24,482 nt of DNA. Source: Methanoregula sp. (GTDB taxonomy: Archaea; Halobacteriota; Methanomicrobia; Methanomicrobiales; Methanospirillaceae). Both the position numbers and the translations under genes were made by a program. The notes below the pieces were generated by a model. It ran no database searches and was not told the origin of the DNA. It worked only from the letters and a program-made list of their open reading frames with translations. How positions within the stretch are numbered: position 1 is the first letter of the stretch; each line of letters starts with the position of its first letter. Positions 15,736 through 22,888 of this stretch are shown here, piece by piece. The stretch covers positions 1 to 24,482 of the forward strand of contig JAQTSH010000004.1 in the NCBI GenBank assembly GCA_028711405.1, given 5' to 3'.

Positions 15736-16608
15736 ATGAAATCCAAGAAAGAATTATACCCGGTATCCGATACCGCCGCGCTGGTCATGCTCTGGGCGAG
15801 CGAATACTACCGCACAAAACCCCTGACACGCGCTTACGTGAATGGTCTTGACCTGTCTTCCGGTGAGGAACTGCTGCGCTGCTATGACCGCATCTGCCCC
15901 TGGTATCATGAGGTGATCATCAACCGGAAACATTTCATCAGTCAGACCGTTCAAGCGCTCACGGTCAAGGATGATTCACCGGTCACCATCGTCAACCTCG
16001 GCGCCGGTTTCTCTCCGCTCGCCCTTGAGATGGTGCCGCTCCTGTCTGATACCCGGCGGGTCATCGAGATCGACCTCGCGGGGATGCGCCGGAAGCACGA
16101 ATTATATGAGGAACTGGTGCCGGAGCAGTCCGGGTGGATCTCCTGCATCGAAGCAGATATCACCGAGCCGGGCGCGCTTATGGACGCGCTCCTCCCGGAA
16201 CAGGACGGGACAGGACTCCCGCGTCTCATCGTTGTGATGGAAGGTCTCACCTACTATATCCGCAGATCCGGCATGGAGCAGATACTTGACACGCTCTCAT
16301 CTCTCTCTCTGTCGCAGAGCATCGTCTTCGAACACCTCAAACCCTGCCGGCTGATCAGCGACGAACGTCGTTTCATCCCTTACGAGATCTTCTCGCACGT
16401 CCGGGATCATATCGCGTATGACCAGATGACCACCTATTCGCGCGACGAGATCCCTGCGATGCTGTCCCCTGCCTTCACCTGCCGGTATTATGATATGTCA
16501 GACATGGAACGGCAGAGGATTGGCGGCACACGGTACTTCCCTACCGCAGACTCCGGGTGGCTTTCGTGCGCGGTTGCGGAACGCGGGGCGCTGTCAAAAC
16601 CCGTATGA
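15736..16608 (+). CDS. LCM-family (leucine carboxyl methyltransferase-like) SAM methyltransferase
   Basis: This is a predicted SAM-dependent O-methyltransferase of the LCM/COG3315 group; its substrate is unknown. From the ATG at 15736 it has 290 residues. NLGAGFSPLA at 87-96 is the SAM-binding motif I and VIEIDLAGMRRKHE at about 109-122 is the acidic second strand. EADITEP and VVMEGLTYY follow in the expected order for the class I fold. Upstream GTG (15706) and ATG (15718) codons are possible starts; GAGG at 15722-15725 sits about 10 nt before the chosen ATG. It is the only plus-strand gene in the left two thirds and has no operon partner. Confidence 0.8.
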   Translation: MKSKKELYPVSDTAALVMLWASEYYRTKPLTRAYVNGLDLSSGEELLRCYDRICPWYHEVIINRKHFISQTVQALTVKDDSPVTIVNLGAGFSPLALEMVPLLSDTRRVIEIDLAGMRRKHELYEELVPEQSGWISCIEADITEPGALMDALLPEQDGTGLPRLIVVMEGLTYYIRRSGMEQILDTLSSLSLSQSIVFEHLKPCRLISDERRFIPYEIFSHVRDHIAYDQMTTYSRDEIPAMLSPAFTCRYYDMSDMERQRIGGTRYFPTADSGWLSCAVAERGALSKPV

Positions 16609-16938
16609 TGATGTAAGCAATATCCGCCTCCCACCGGTTGCATGAGCCCAAGCTTGCCTTCGTGTGGAACTCACGACGAATCGATACATTCCGGAACCGG
16701 AAAACCCGAAGGGGTGGGAGCCTATTTCTTTCCCGGAATGGTACCCCCTCACATCCCCACACCAAAAAGCGAGAGGCGGTTCGATATCCCTTGTCCAAAA
16801 TTTAACCGACCCCACCCCCATCGCTCATTTAGGAGTACTGTATGAGGCACTATCGTACCTGATCAGGGATGATTACCGGAACCCAAAAGACCATTCAACC
16901 GGGCAGACTATCGTGAAATATTTTTCATACCCTCGAAT
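16609..16938. other. 330-bp spacer with no supported gene
   Basis: It lies between the methyltransferase and the 3' end of vapC, so both genes point into it. A plus-strand open frame from 16664 runs into the vapC gene on the opposite strand; it has no ribosome binding site and no motif I recognise. No tRNA or clear repeat is visible. Confidence 0.5.
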
Positions 16939-16945
16939 AAAAAAA
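16939..16945 (-). terminator. T7 tract directly after vapC stop
   Basis: On the minus strand the vapC TGA is followed immediately by seven T residues, a typical archaeal oligo-U terminator. Confidence 0.6.
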
Positions 16946-17335
16946 TCAATATCTTATGACTGTCAGTTCCGGGATCTTCTCAAAATGCCGGTCACGGGTC
17001 ACAATCTCCCCATCATTACAAAGAGTAATTGCAGCGATCACTTCATCGAAATCCCCGATCGGATTACCCAGAATGCATAAGCCTGCCGCAATCCTGCCGT
17101 AGGCTTCGTATACATTATCATCAACAGGTAAAAGGGTAAATAATTCCAGGATTGTTTTGACCTTTATTAGGTTATTACTGTTCCCGGAAACATATGCGCC
17201 TTTGTATAACTCCATGGCGGTTATTGCGGTTGTGGAAAGTGCAATGCCCTGCTGTTCAAAATCCGAATACCGCTCAAGTGCACCAAGGTCTCTCTTCATC
17301 AGGTCAACAAGGAATGCAGTATCGGCAATCGGCAT
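16946..17335 (-). CDS. vapC: VapC-type PIN-domain toxin ribonuclease
   Basis: This is the predicted toxin of a type II toxin-antitoxin pair; VapC enzymes cut tRNA or rRNA with Mg2+. From the ATG at 17335 it has 129 residues. The PIN acidic residues are visible: D5 in IADTAFLVDL, E42 in TAITAMELYKG, D95/D97 in NPIGDFDEVIAA and D115 in IVTRDRHFEKI. The open frame continues upstream into vapB, but the length and the N-terminal motif fix the start. It begins 1 nt past the antitoxin stop, so expression is coupled. An oligo-T tract follows its stop. Confidence 0.9.
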   Translation of the reverse strand: MPIADTAFLVDLMKRDLGALERYSDFEQQGIALSTTAITAMELYKGAYVSGNSNNLIKVKTILELFTLLPVDDNVYEAYGRIAAGLCILGNPIGDFDEVIAAITLCNDGEIVTRDRHFEKIPELTVIRY

Positions 17336-17336
17336 T

Positions 17337-17564
17337 TTAGAACCTGACCTCTCGCATCTTCCCTTTCCGCATCTCCCTTGAGACCTTCTCGATTGTGTCA
17401 GCCAGATCGGTACAGTCCCCGAGTTCAGCAAGCACGTCAGATAATTTCCGCTTCACCGGATAATATTTTACTATCACTTCGGAGAAACTCATCTTTTCAT
17501 CTTGCTTTAATGCCCTCAACCTCTCATATGCTTCTACGGTAATACTGATGGTTTTTGTGGACAT
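17337..17564 (-). CDS. vapB: VapB-type antitoxin (UPF0330-like)
   Basis: This is the predicted antitoxin partner of the PIN toxin, which binds its own promoter and blocks the toxin. It has 75 residues and begins with a ribbon-helix-type segment TKTISITVEAYERLRALKQ, followed by MSFSEVIVKYY and a charged C-terminal half (SREMRKGKMREVRF) suited to wrapping the toxin. AGGA lies 7 nt before the ATG. TAAATAC upstream (about 17587-17593, minus strand) could be part of a TATA box. Confidence 0.85.
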   Translation of the reverse strand: MSTKTISITVEAYERLRALKQDEKMSFSEVIVKYYPVKRKLSDVLAELGDCTDLADTIEKVSREMRKGKMREVRF

Positions 17565-18143
17565 GATTATTCCTGTGTATGTATGTGTATTTAGTCATAA
17601 TTGTATCGTGAGTCCGCCGATCTAAACCTGGTAAAACCTCGTCCCAGTCTATCTTTTAAACTGCACCTGTGACACCTGCCAGTGTCAATGATAAAATATA
17701 CACGGATGGCAGAGAGCTCCCTCACCCCCTTTCGGATAGGGGGGGTCCCCCTCTTCATGAGACCGGAGGGGGGTGCCTGTCCGGCGCTCCTGGGGGGTGG
17801 GGGTACCCCCACCTTCGCGTCACCAGTCAATGACCGGTACCCCCGCCACAGTACCCAAAGGGACCCCCCAGTCATCGACAATTTTCCCGCTGATATGAGA
17901 CCCCCCTCCCCCTTTTTTTGAGCCTGGGGTCCTCCGACCCCATCACCCGACCCAACAAGGGTGACCCCCACCCAAGGTGACCTTGGGGGCACCCCACCTC
18001 CATTTTCTTGGCACAGTTTCACGTCTGAGAGTCAACCGGCTGTGTCACCCGGATGGGGCGATCCACCCATACCCCCCACTTTTTCCGGCTGTGGTGAAGA
18101 CCCCCTCCCACCTTTTTCCGGTGAGGGATTTCACCCACCCCCA

Positions 18144-18233
18144 GGTAAAAAAGGGCAGGGGTGGTCCGGCACCACCCCCCGACCCGGACCGGGTGCACCC
18201 CTGCCAAGGTACCCAAGGTGGCACCCCCCTCCC
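18144..18233 (+). repeat. Left arm of ~90-bp inverted repeat
   Basis: It runs from GGTAAAAAAGGGCAGGG to GGTGGCACCCCCCTCCC. Its complement recurs at 18353-18441 with a spacer of about 120 bp. The inner parts GACCCGGACCGGGTG and GGTACCCAAGGTGGCACC are conserved best. The GACCCGGACCGGGT core is itself nearly palindromic. Confidence 0.75.
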
Positions 18234-18352
18234 GTTTTCCGGCACGGGTTTACGTCGGAGACTGAACTCAGGTCATCGCCCAGAAAGGGGATCGGGAGGG
18301 GGACCCCCTGGATTTCATGAGCGAGGGACCCCCACCCCCCTGTCTTCCCAAT

Positions 18353-18441
18353 GGGAGGGGGGTGCCACCTTGGGTACCTTTGGGGGGGTCACCCGGTCCG
18401 GGTCGGGTGGTAGGGGCGAAGCAACCCTGCCGTTTTTTACC
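18353..18441 (-). repeat. Right arm of ~90-bp inverted repeat
   Basis: It runs from GGGAGGGGGGTGCCACC to GTTTTTTACC, the reverse complement of the arm at 18144-18233 with scattered mismatches and a few indels. A transcript across both arms could form a long stem; in DNA it could extrude a cruciform. Confidence 0.75.
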
Positions 18442-18487
18442 GGGGAGCGAGGTCAAGGTTAATGTTAGCGTATACAAAGGTGGTAGA

Positions 18488-18623
18488 GAGACTGTTGCAC
18501 AACTCGATAAAAATAACCCACTTGAAAAAACACACAATATTTTTGTCTTTGACAAATTTCCAACGAGATCTTTGATGTTAATTAACCCAAATGCAGAATT
18601 GTAAAGGTCTGTGCAACAACCTC
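18488..18623. mobile_element. 136-bp MITE-like element or transposon remnant
   Basis: Its ends are 18-bp imperfect inverted repeats: GAGACTGTTGCACAACTC at 18488-18505 against GAGGTTGTTGCACAGACC read from the other end (18606-18623). They match at 13 of 18 positions with a perfect TGTTGCACA core. The inside is AT-rich, in sharp contrast to the adjoining GC-rich repeats, and codes for nothing recognisable. TGTTGCACAAC-type ends occur in several IS families, so an internally deleted insertion sequence is plausible. I see no clear target-site duplication. Confidence 0.5.
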
Positions 18624-18636
18624 ACGTGGGTTTAGT

Positions 18637-18644
18637 AAAAAAAA
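18637..18644 (-). terminator. T8 tract after the CBS gene array
   Basis: Eight T residues on the minus strand lie 15 nt past the stop of the last CBS gene, a likely archaeal oligo-U terminator for the array. Confidence 0.6.
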
Positions 18645-18659
18645 GAGGAACTAAAATAT

Positions 18660-19436
18660 CTACAGCGCCATCACGAGTGACCGGCGTGTGACCAGTCCGA
18701 CCAGTTTGCCCTTATCGGTAACCGGCACGGTGCTGATGTTCTTCTTTATCATCATATCGATCACGTCCGATACGTGCGTATTCCGGTCGACCGAGACAAG
18801 CGGGGTGCTCATGATATCCTTCACGAGCAGGTTCCTAATCCGGTGGTCCTGGTGCTGGTCCGGGACCGACTCCCGGAACTTGCGCAGCTCGGTTGCCACA
18901 TCCGTTTCGGTCACGATCCCGGTGATCTTATTGTTATCCGTCACGACAAACCGGCTGATGTTGTCGTCCAGCATCCGGCGCCGCAGGTGGACAACACGTT
19001 CATCCACATCGATCGTCACGGCTTTCTCCATCGCACTCTCGATCCCGTCATAGGGTATATATTTCTTCAACAGGTCGCCGGCACTCACCTGACCGATCAA
19101 CTTGTGATCCGAGTCGTAGACCACGACCAGTTTGTAGTGCTGGAGCAGCGGGACGAGCACATTGACACTCTCGTCGGGATAGACGCTCGTAAAGTCCTCA
19201 GCCACCACACTTGCCACGTGAATGGCAGCAGGCGCAATGGCAGAGTTCTGCTTGCTTCCAAGCTTCTCCGCAATTGCCTGCCGGGAGACCGTCCCGACAA
19301 CGGTGGTGCCATTCAGCGCGATGAGCGGATCGATCCCTTCCGTGAGCATCTTGTCAAGCGCTTCGGTGATCTTTGCCGATTTTGCTATGGTCGTTGGTTT
19401 TCCCATGATATCTTTAACAAAGAGTTCCTGTTTCAT
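18660..19436 (-). CDS. Four-CBS-domain protein (array gene 5)
   Basis: This is a 258-aa soluble protein made of four CBS motifs and no other domain. The motifs start at about 5 (VKDIMGKPTTI), 70 (VVAEDFTSVYPDESV), 133 (AMEKAVTIDVDERV) and 200 (VKDIMSTPLVSVD). They end with the usual G-h-x-S/T-x-x-D type segments (GTVSRQA, GQVSAGD, GIVTETD, GLVTRRS); the first and last lack the Asp that contacts ribose. CBS pairs typically bind AMP, ATP or SAM. The ATG overlaps the stop of the gene before it by 4 nt. It is the last gene of the array, with a T8 tract after it. Confidence 0.88.
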   Translation of the reverse strand: MKQELFVKDIMGKPTTIAKSAKITEALDKMLTEGIDPLIALNGTTVVGTVSRQAIAEKLGSKQNSAIAPAAIHVASVVAEDFTSVYPDESVNVLVPLLQHYKLVVVYDSDHKLIGQVSAGDLLKKYIPYDGIESAMEKAVTIDVDERVVHLRRRMLDDNISRFVVTDNNKITGIVTETDVATELRKFRESVPDQHQDHRIRNLLVKDIMSTPLVSVDRNTHVSDVIDMMIKKNISTVPVTDKGKLVGLVTRRSLVMAL

Positions 19437-20272
19437 TTCGCCACTTCCCGTATGATATCATCCCGTTTGATAATCCCTGAAATTGTGTTGTTCTCAACAA
19501 CAACCAGGCTGTTTTTCTGCTCTCTGTTCATCAATGCGATTGCATCGGTGAGCTTCTGGTCAGGTGAGATGGTCACGACCGGGCTCGTCATCACATCCCC
19601 GGCGGTCACCCGGTTGACCGCGAGCGAGATCTGCCCGCCTGTCCCATCAGTTCGTGTCTGGCTCTGTCTTGCTACATCTCTACCCACCCCTTTGGGTCCT
19701 TTTGCTGCGTCCTCAAAGAACGCAAGGTTGGTCTCCGTGATGATGCCCGCGATCGAACCATCATCGTTCGTCACGACCACCTTGTCATTCCGGGCGCTCA
19801 TGACCGTGATCACATGGTCAAGCGAATGGTGCAGGGTGACGGTGGCAACATCCTCCATCGCTGCACCAACTGTGCCTGCCAACGATCCCACCAGCGATGA
19901 GCGCATCAGGTCAGCTTTCGTCACGATCCCGATGACAGTTCCTGCTTCCACGACGGGCACACAGCTGATGTTCTTCTCAACAAAGAGCCACGCGATGCCC
20001 CGTATGCCGGTGCCGGGTGTCACCACCACCGGATTTTCGACCGCAAGCGACGAGACCGCGATCTGGTCGAGTGACCTACGGCGCCAGGCAGCTCCCTGCT
20101 GCTTCAGCCGGTAGGCAATGTCCTTTTTGGTCAGGATACCGGTCAGTTTCCCGTTGTCCATCACAAGCACGCGGGATATTTTGTGCTTCACCATCAGGTT
20201 GCGGGCATACGCAATGTTATCCGACGGTGAAACGACATAGACCGGCGCGCTCATCACATCTCGTGCGAACAT
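19433..20272 (-). CDS. Four-CBS-domain protein (array gene 4)
   Basis: This 279-aa protein has four CBS motifs, at about 2-58 (ARDVMSAPVYVV, GILTKKD), 68-128 (PVVVTPGTGI, GIVTKAD), 137-190 (EDVATVTLHHSLD, GIITETN) and 218-278 (AGDVMTSPVVTIS, GIIKRDD). A linker rich in Gly, Arg, Gln and Thr at about 191-215 separates the last motif. I choose the ATG at 20272, because a near-perfect ribosome binding site GGAGTGAT sits 4 nt before it; the GTG at 20281 lies inside that site. It starts 5 nt past the previous gene and overlaps the next by 4 nt. Confidence 0.88.
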   Translation of the reverse strand: MFARDVMSAPVYVVSPSDNIAYARNLMVKHKISRVLVMDNGKLTGILTKKDIAYRLKQQGAAWRRRSLDQIAVSSLAVENPVVVTPGTGIRGIAWLFVEKNISCVPVVEAGTVIGIVTKADLMRSSLVGSLAGTVGAAMEDVATVTLHHSLDHVITVMSARNDKVVVTNDDGSIAGIITETNLAFFEDAAKGPKGVGRDVARQSQTRTDGTGGQISLAVNRVTAGDVMTSPVVTISPDQKLTDAIALMNREQKNSLVVVENNTISGIIKRDDIIREVAK

Positions 20273-20277
20273 GACTA

Positions 20278-21219
20278 TCACTCCTGTGCGAGCGCCCGGA
20301 CCAGATCGAACTCGGTGACAAGCCCGATCAACCGACCGCTCTCGATCACGGGTAATGCCCCGATGTTCTTCTCCAGCATCGCCCGTGCTGCGTCATTCAC
20401 GCTCTTCTCCGGGGTTGTGGTGAAGAGGTCTCCTGCGACAAGTGTTCGGACGGGCAGTTCTGTCACCTCCGCGACGTTTCCTGCGGTCAGGCGGGAAAAC
20501 ACCTCGCGGCTGCCGAGATACCGCATGATATCCGTTGCCGTGATGATCCCGAACAGCACATCATCCGATACGACCGGGAGCCGGCGGAACCGGTACTTCG
20601 TCATATCCTGCGTGACTGTGCGGATCGGGCAATCCGGTGATGTTACCCGGAGTGCAGTACTCATGACATCTTCGATGGCAAGGGCGCTCCGTTCCGCGGC
20701 AAGTACCCGGAGCACGTCGCGCTCGGTGATGATCCCTGAAAGTACTCCGGTCCCATCCACAATCGGGATCCCGCCAATCTTCTGGCTGACAATGAGGTTC
20801 AGGGCGTCACGGATGTGTGCATCGGCTGGAAGTGTGGTCGGTTTCTGGGTCATGACCGTACGTACGCTCTCGTTGATTGCCGCGAGCAGGTTGCCGTTGT
20901 GCCGGACCTGGACGAGCCGGTACTTGTCCCCGCCCCCCATGAAGTTTATCACATCCCCTGACGTGATAATCCCCCGGAGTTTCTTTGTGCCCGGGTCGGT
21001 CACAGGCAGGCGTCGGAAACCGCACTTCGTCATCGTCTCCACCGCACTGATAATACTCTCAGTGGGTGGGACAGATATGACCTCACGGGTCGCGATCGCC
21101 ATGATCTCGCCAGCCTGCTCTGCGATATGGGACTTGAACTCGACCGGGCCCCGGTCGAATTTCCCCTGCATCTTTAAGAGCCGGTCACCTTGTTTTGTGC
21201 CCCGGTCATTCTGGTGCAA
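20278..21219 (-). CDS. Four-CBS-domain protein with basic N-terminal tail (array gene 3)
   Basis: This 313-aa protein has a polar, basic N-terminal tail of about 35 residues followed by four CBS motifs at about 38-95 (GIITSGD), 117-175 (VMTQKPTTLPAD, GIITERD), 182-238 (DVMSTALRVTS, GIITATD) and 250-311 (GLVTEFD). All four keep the ribose-contacting Asp. The start is TTG at 21219, strongly supported by GGGAGGT at 21226-21232; the next Met would discard 16 residues. The 107-nt gap before it and a TATA-like TTTAATTT at 21261-21268 suggest an internal promoter. Confidence 0.88.
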   Translation of the reverse strand: MHQNDRGTKQGDRLLKMQGKFDRGPVEFKSHIAEQAGEIMAIATREVISVPPTESIISAVETMTKCGFRRLPVTDPGTKKLRGIITSGDVINFMGGGDKYRLVQVRHNGNLLAAINESVRTVMTQKPTTLPADAHIRDALNLIVSQKIGGIPIVDGTGVLSGIITERDVLRVLAAERSALAIEDVMSTALRVTSPDCPIRTVTQDMTKYRFRRLPVVSDDVLFGIITATDIMRYLGSREVFSRLTAGNVAEVTELPVRTLVAGDLFTTTPEKSVNDAARAMLEKNIGALPVIESGRLIGLVTEFDLVRALAQE

Positions 21220-21260
21220 AATATTACCTCCCTTTAGGTCTGATGCCCGAGATGTATGGC

Positions 21261-21268
21261 AAATTAAA
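21261..21268 (-). promoter_or_regulatory. TATA-like box inside the CBS array
   Basis: TTTAATTT on the minus strand predicts a transcription start near 21237, just upstream of the GGGAGGT ribosome binding site of array gene 3. It lies in the only long gap of the array, so genes 3 to 5 may have their own promoter. Confidence 0.4.
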
Positions 21269-21326
21269 TGTATGCCATCTGCCGGGCATATGGTATTCCT
21301 GTTACCCGGTTATGTAGCCTTTCTGG

Positions 21327-22076
21327 TTATGACAGTCCGGACAGAACGTCATGCCGGTCAATGATGCCGACCAGGGTTTCCCCGTCGAGCACCGGGAGCC
21401 TGCTCACGTCATACTGGACGAGCAGTTTCGCCGCTTTACTGACCGGTTCATCCGGAGTGATTGTGACCACGGGTTGCTTCATCAGGTCGTCTACCGTCTT
21501 TTGTGCATGCCCGGTAAGGGTTGATCTCACAGCCCGCGAGCTGATCAGGTCCCTCCGGGAGATGATCCCGACAAGGTGCTTCTTTTTTACGACGGGAAAC
21601 GCGGTGAACCCGCTCTCCATGATCAGTGTATAGATCTTCTGGATATTATCCGTCGGGCTCGCGGCGACAACGTTGCCGGTCATATGGGTGGCGACCTTTC
21701 CGGGCATCTCGTTTCTGGAGATGATCACCGGAAAGATATCCGACAGCAGCACACCTCCGAGAATATGACGTTCCCGGTCGATAATCGCTCCACTGTCCGT
21801 ATGGTGATCCCGCATCATCCGTGCCACGGTCTCAACGGAATCTTCACGGCAGCCTGTCGTTGCGTCCTTGACAAATCCTTCCAGCGTCACGTTCGACTTG
21901 GTTGCGGTCACTCGCAGCGCGTCAGTGATATCTATATAGCCGGTGAGGTTTTTTCTGGCGTCAGTGACGTATACCTCCCGGAAACGGTCATCCCGTAAGA
22001 TCTGCCGTGCCTTTGTCATCCCGTCGGTTTCTTTGAGCACAGGGATCTCAACCATGAAATCCTGTGCTGTCTTCAT
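21327..22076 (-). CDS. Four-CBS-domain protein (array gene 2)
   Basis: This 249-aa protein has four CBS motifs, at about 3-55 (DFMVEIPVLKETD, GYIDITD), 65-121 (VTLEGFVKDATTG, GGVLLSD), 127-182 (VATHMTGNVVAAS, GIISRRD) and 193-248 (VDDLMKQPVVTITP, GIIDRHD). The first two are more divergent than the last two, so only the second pair may bind a nucleotide in the standard way. The ATG overlaps the stop of gene 1 by 4 nt, so gene 1 and gene 2 are translationally coupled. The C-terminus ends right after the fourth motif, with no output domain. Confidence 0.87.
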   Translation of the reverse strand: MKTAQDFMVEIPVLKETDGMTKARQILRDDRFREVYVTDARKNLTGYIDITDALRVTATKSNVTLEGFVKDATTGCREDSVETVARMMRDHHTDSGAIIDRERHILGGVLLSDIFPVIISRNEMPGKVATHMTGNVVAASPTDNIQKIYTLIMESGFTAFPVVKKKHLVGIISRRDLISSRAVRSTLTGHAQKTVDDLMKQPVVTITPDEPVSKAAKLLVQYDVSRLPVLDGETLVGIIDRHDVLSGLS

Positions 22077-22639
22077 AGGATGTTATCCTCCTCACGGCAC
22101 CGGGTGCAGAGCATGAGACTGTCTACCCGCTTCAGATCATCAGACATCTGACTGCAGCGGTTGCACACACCCGGTTCAACGTCCTCCTCACGGTTGATCT
22201 CGATAAGATCCGTCAGGAGTTCATTGAGTTCATTGGAAACTGTAAGGAGATCCCGCACGGCAAGAATGCCGATGACTTTGTTGTCGTTGTCAACGACCGG
22301 AAGTCTCCTTACGTGGTGCTTCACCATCATGTGTGCAGCTTCCCCTACCGTTCCGTCCGCACTCACCGTAATGAGTGGCGTGCTCATGATGTCATTTACC
22401 TGTACACTGCTTGGCTTCTTGTCCTTTGATACCACTTTACAGTTGATGTCCTGTTCGGTCACGATACCGACCGGCAGGTTCTTTTTCAGGACGATGCAGC
22501 TCCCGACTTCGTCATGGCACATCAAGGCTGCTGCCTTGTGAACCGTGGAGCCCCATGAGATGGTCGTGGGATTTGGGTGCATGATCTCTTTGAGCGGTAC
22601 ATTGGTTTCGAAGCGAATTGCGTTGGATGTCTTTTTCAT
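22073..22639 (-). CDS. Two-CBS-domain protein with C-terminal Cys4 zinc-knuckle tail (array gene 1)
   Basis: This 188-aa protein has CBS motifs at about 14-72 (LKEIMHPNPTTI, GIVTEQD) and 78-135 (VNDIMSTPLITVSAD, GILAVRD). They are followed by an acidic helix-like linker (NELNELLTDLIEINREED) and a tail with CNRC (C159, C162) and CTRC (C178, C181), 15 residues apart, which should bind zinc. It has the strongest ribosome binding site in the array, AGGAGGTGA, and a TATA box at 22699-22706. As first gene with an extra zinc module it could be the DNA-, RNA- or partner-contacting member. Confidence 0.9.
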   Translation of the reverse strand: MKKTSNAIRFETNVPLKEIMHPNPTTISWGSTVHKAAALMCHDEVGSCIVLKKNLPVGIVTEQDINCKVVSKDKKPSSVQVNDIMSTPLITVSADGTVGEAAHMMVKHHVRRLPVVDNDNKVIGILAVRDLLTVSNELNELLTDLIEINREEDVEPGVCNRCSQMSDDLKRVDSLMLCTRCREEDNIL

Positions 22640-22698
22640 GAGTCACCTCCTAGAAGTGTCTGGCTGATGATTACAATTAGCATACTCCCCGCCGCTAA

Positions 22699-22706
22699 TA
22701 TTTATA
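22699..22706 (-). promoter_or_regulatory. TATA box of the CBS array
   Basis: TATAAATA on the minus strand (flanked as CTATAAATATTAG) predicts a transcription start near 22676 and a leader of about 37 nt that contains AGGAGGTGA. It lies in the divergent spacer shared with the Era-like GTPase gene. Confidence 0.6.
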
Positions 22707-22888
22707 GCCTGTGGAAAAATTTTGGGCAAATGCGCCACAGTAATACCCGGAATCTTCGCGGGAGTCTGCGCTTGTGACTGACGGTACACCGTACGAGAAA
22801 CCTAATAAAGACCGCATTCCAAACACTAGTATCTGTTATTGGTGAATTCATTGTTCCAGCATATCCTGCACCACAAGAGAGGTGTTTC

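Larger units (their letters stand above)
17690..18445. repeat. GC-rich, C/G-run non-coding repeat cluster
   Basis: About 750 bp carry dozens of runs of four or more C or G, and recurrent words such as TACCCAAGG, CCCCCTCCC and TTTTCCGGC. A direct repeat pairs about 17971-18036 with 18202-18267 (offset about 232). A shorter tandem repeat sits at about 18072-18136 (two CTTTTTCCGG-ended units). The plus strand is C-rich to about 18240 and G-rich from about 18350, because the right end is an inverted copy. Open frames exist in many frames simply because stop codons are rare in such DNA. The proteins are Pro/Gly low-complexity and I do not accept them as genes. Confidence 0.75.

Noticed and set aside
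16664..17080. 138-codon plus-strand open frame
   Set aside because: It overlaps the vapC gene on the other strand, has no ribosome binding site, and matches no family I know. It cannot be excluded as a decayed gene in its first half.
17690..18445. CRISPR array
   Set aside because: The repeats are degenerate, differ in length and spacing, and have no regular unique spacers.
17591..18604. Several Pro/Gly-rich open frames in the GC-rich repeat region, one with a lipoprotein-like N-terminus on the minus strand (18268-18555)
   Set aside because: They exist in both strands and many frames at once, carry no ribosome binding site, and follow repeat boundaries. The lipobox-like LSSCA comes from the AT-rich MITE-like DNA by chance.
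18774..20114. 446-codon plus-strand open frame opposite the CBS genes
   Set aside because: It crosses two clear CBS genes on the minus strand and encodes no recognisable domain; it is a shadow of their codon pattern.
18660..22639. Recent tandem duplication of one CBS gene
   Set aside because: The five proteins differ in length, linkers, tails and motif residues too much for recent copies; an ancient expansion is possible.
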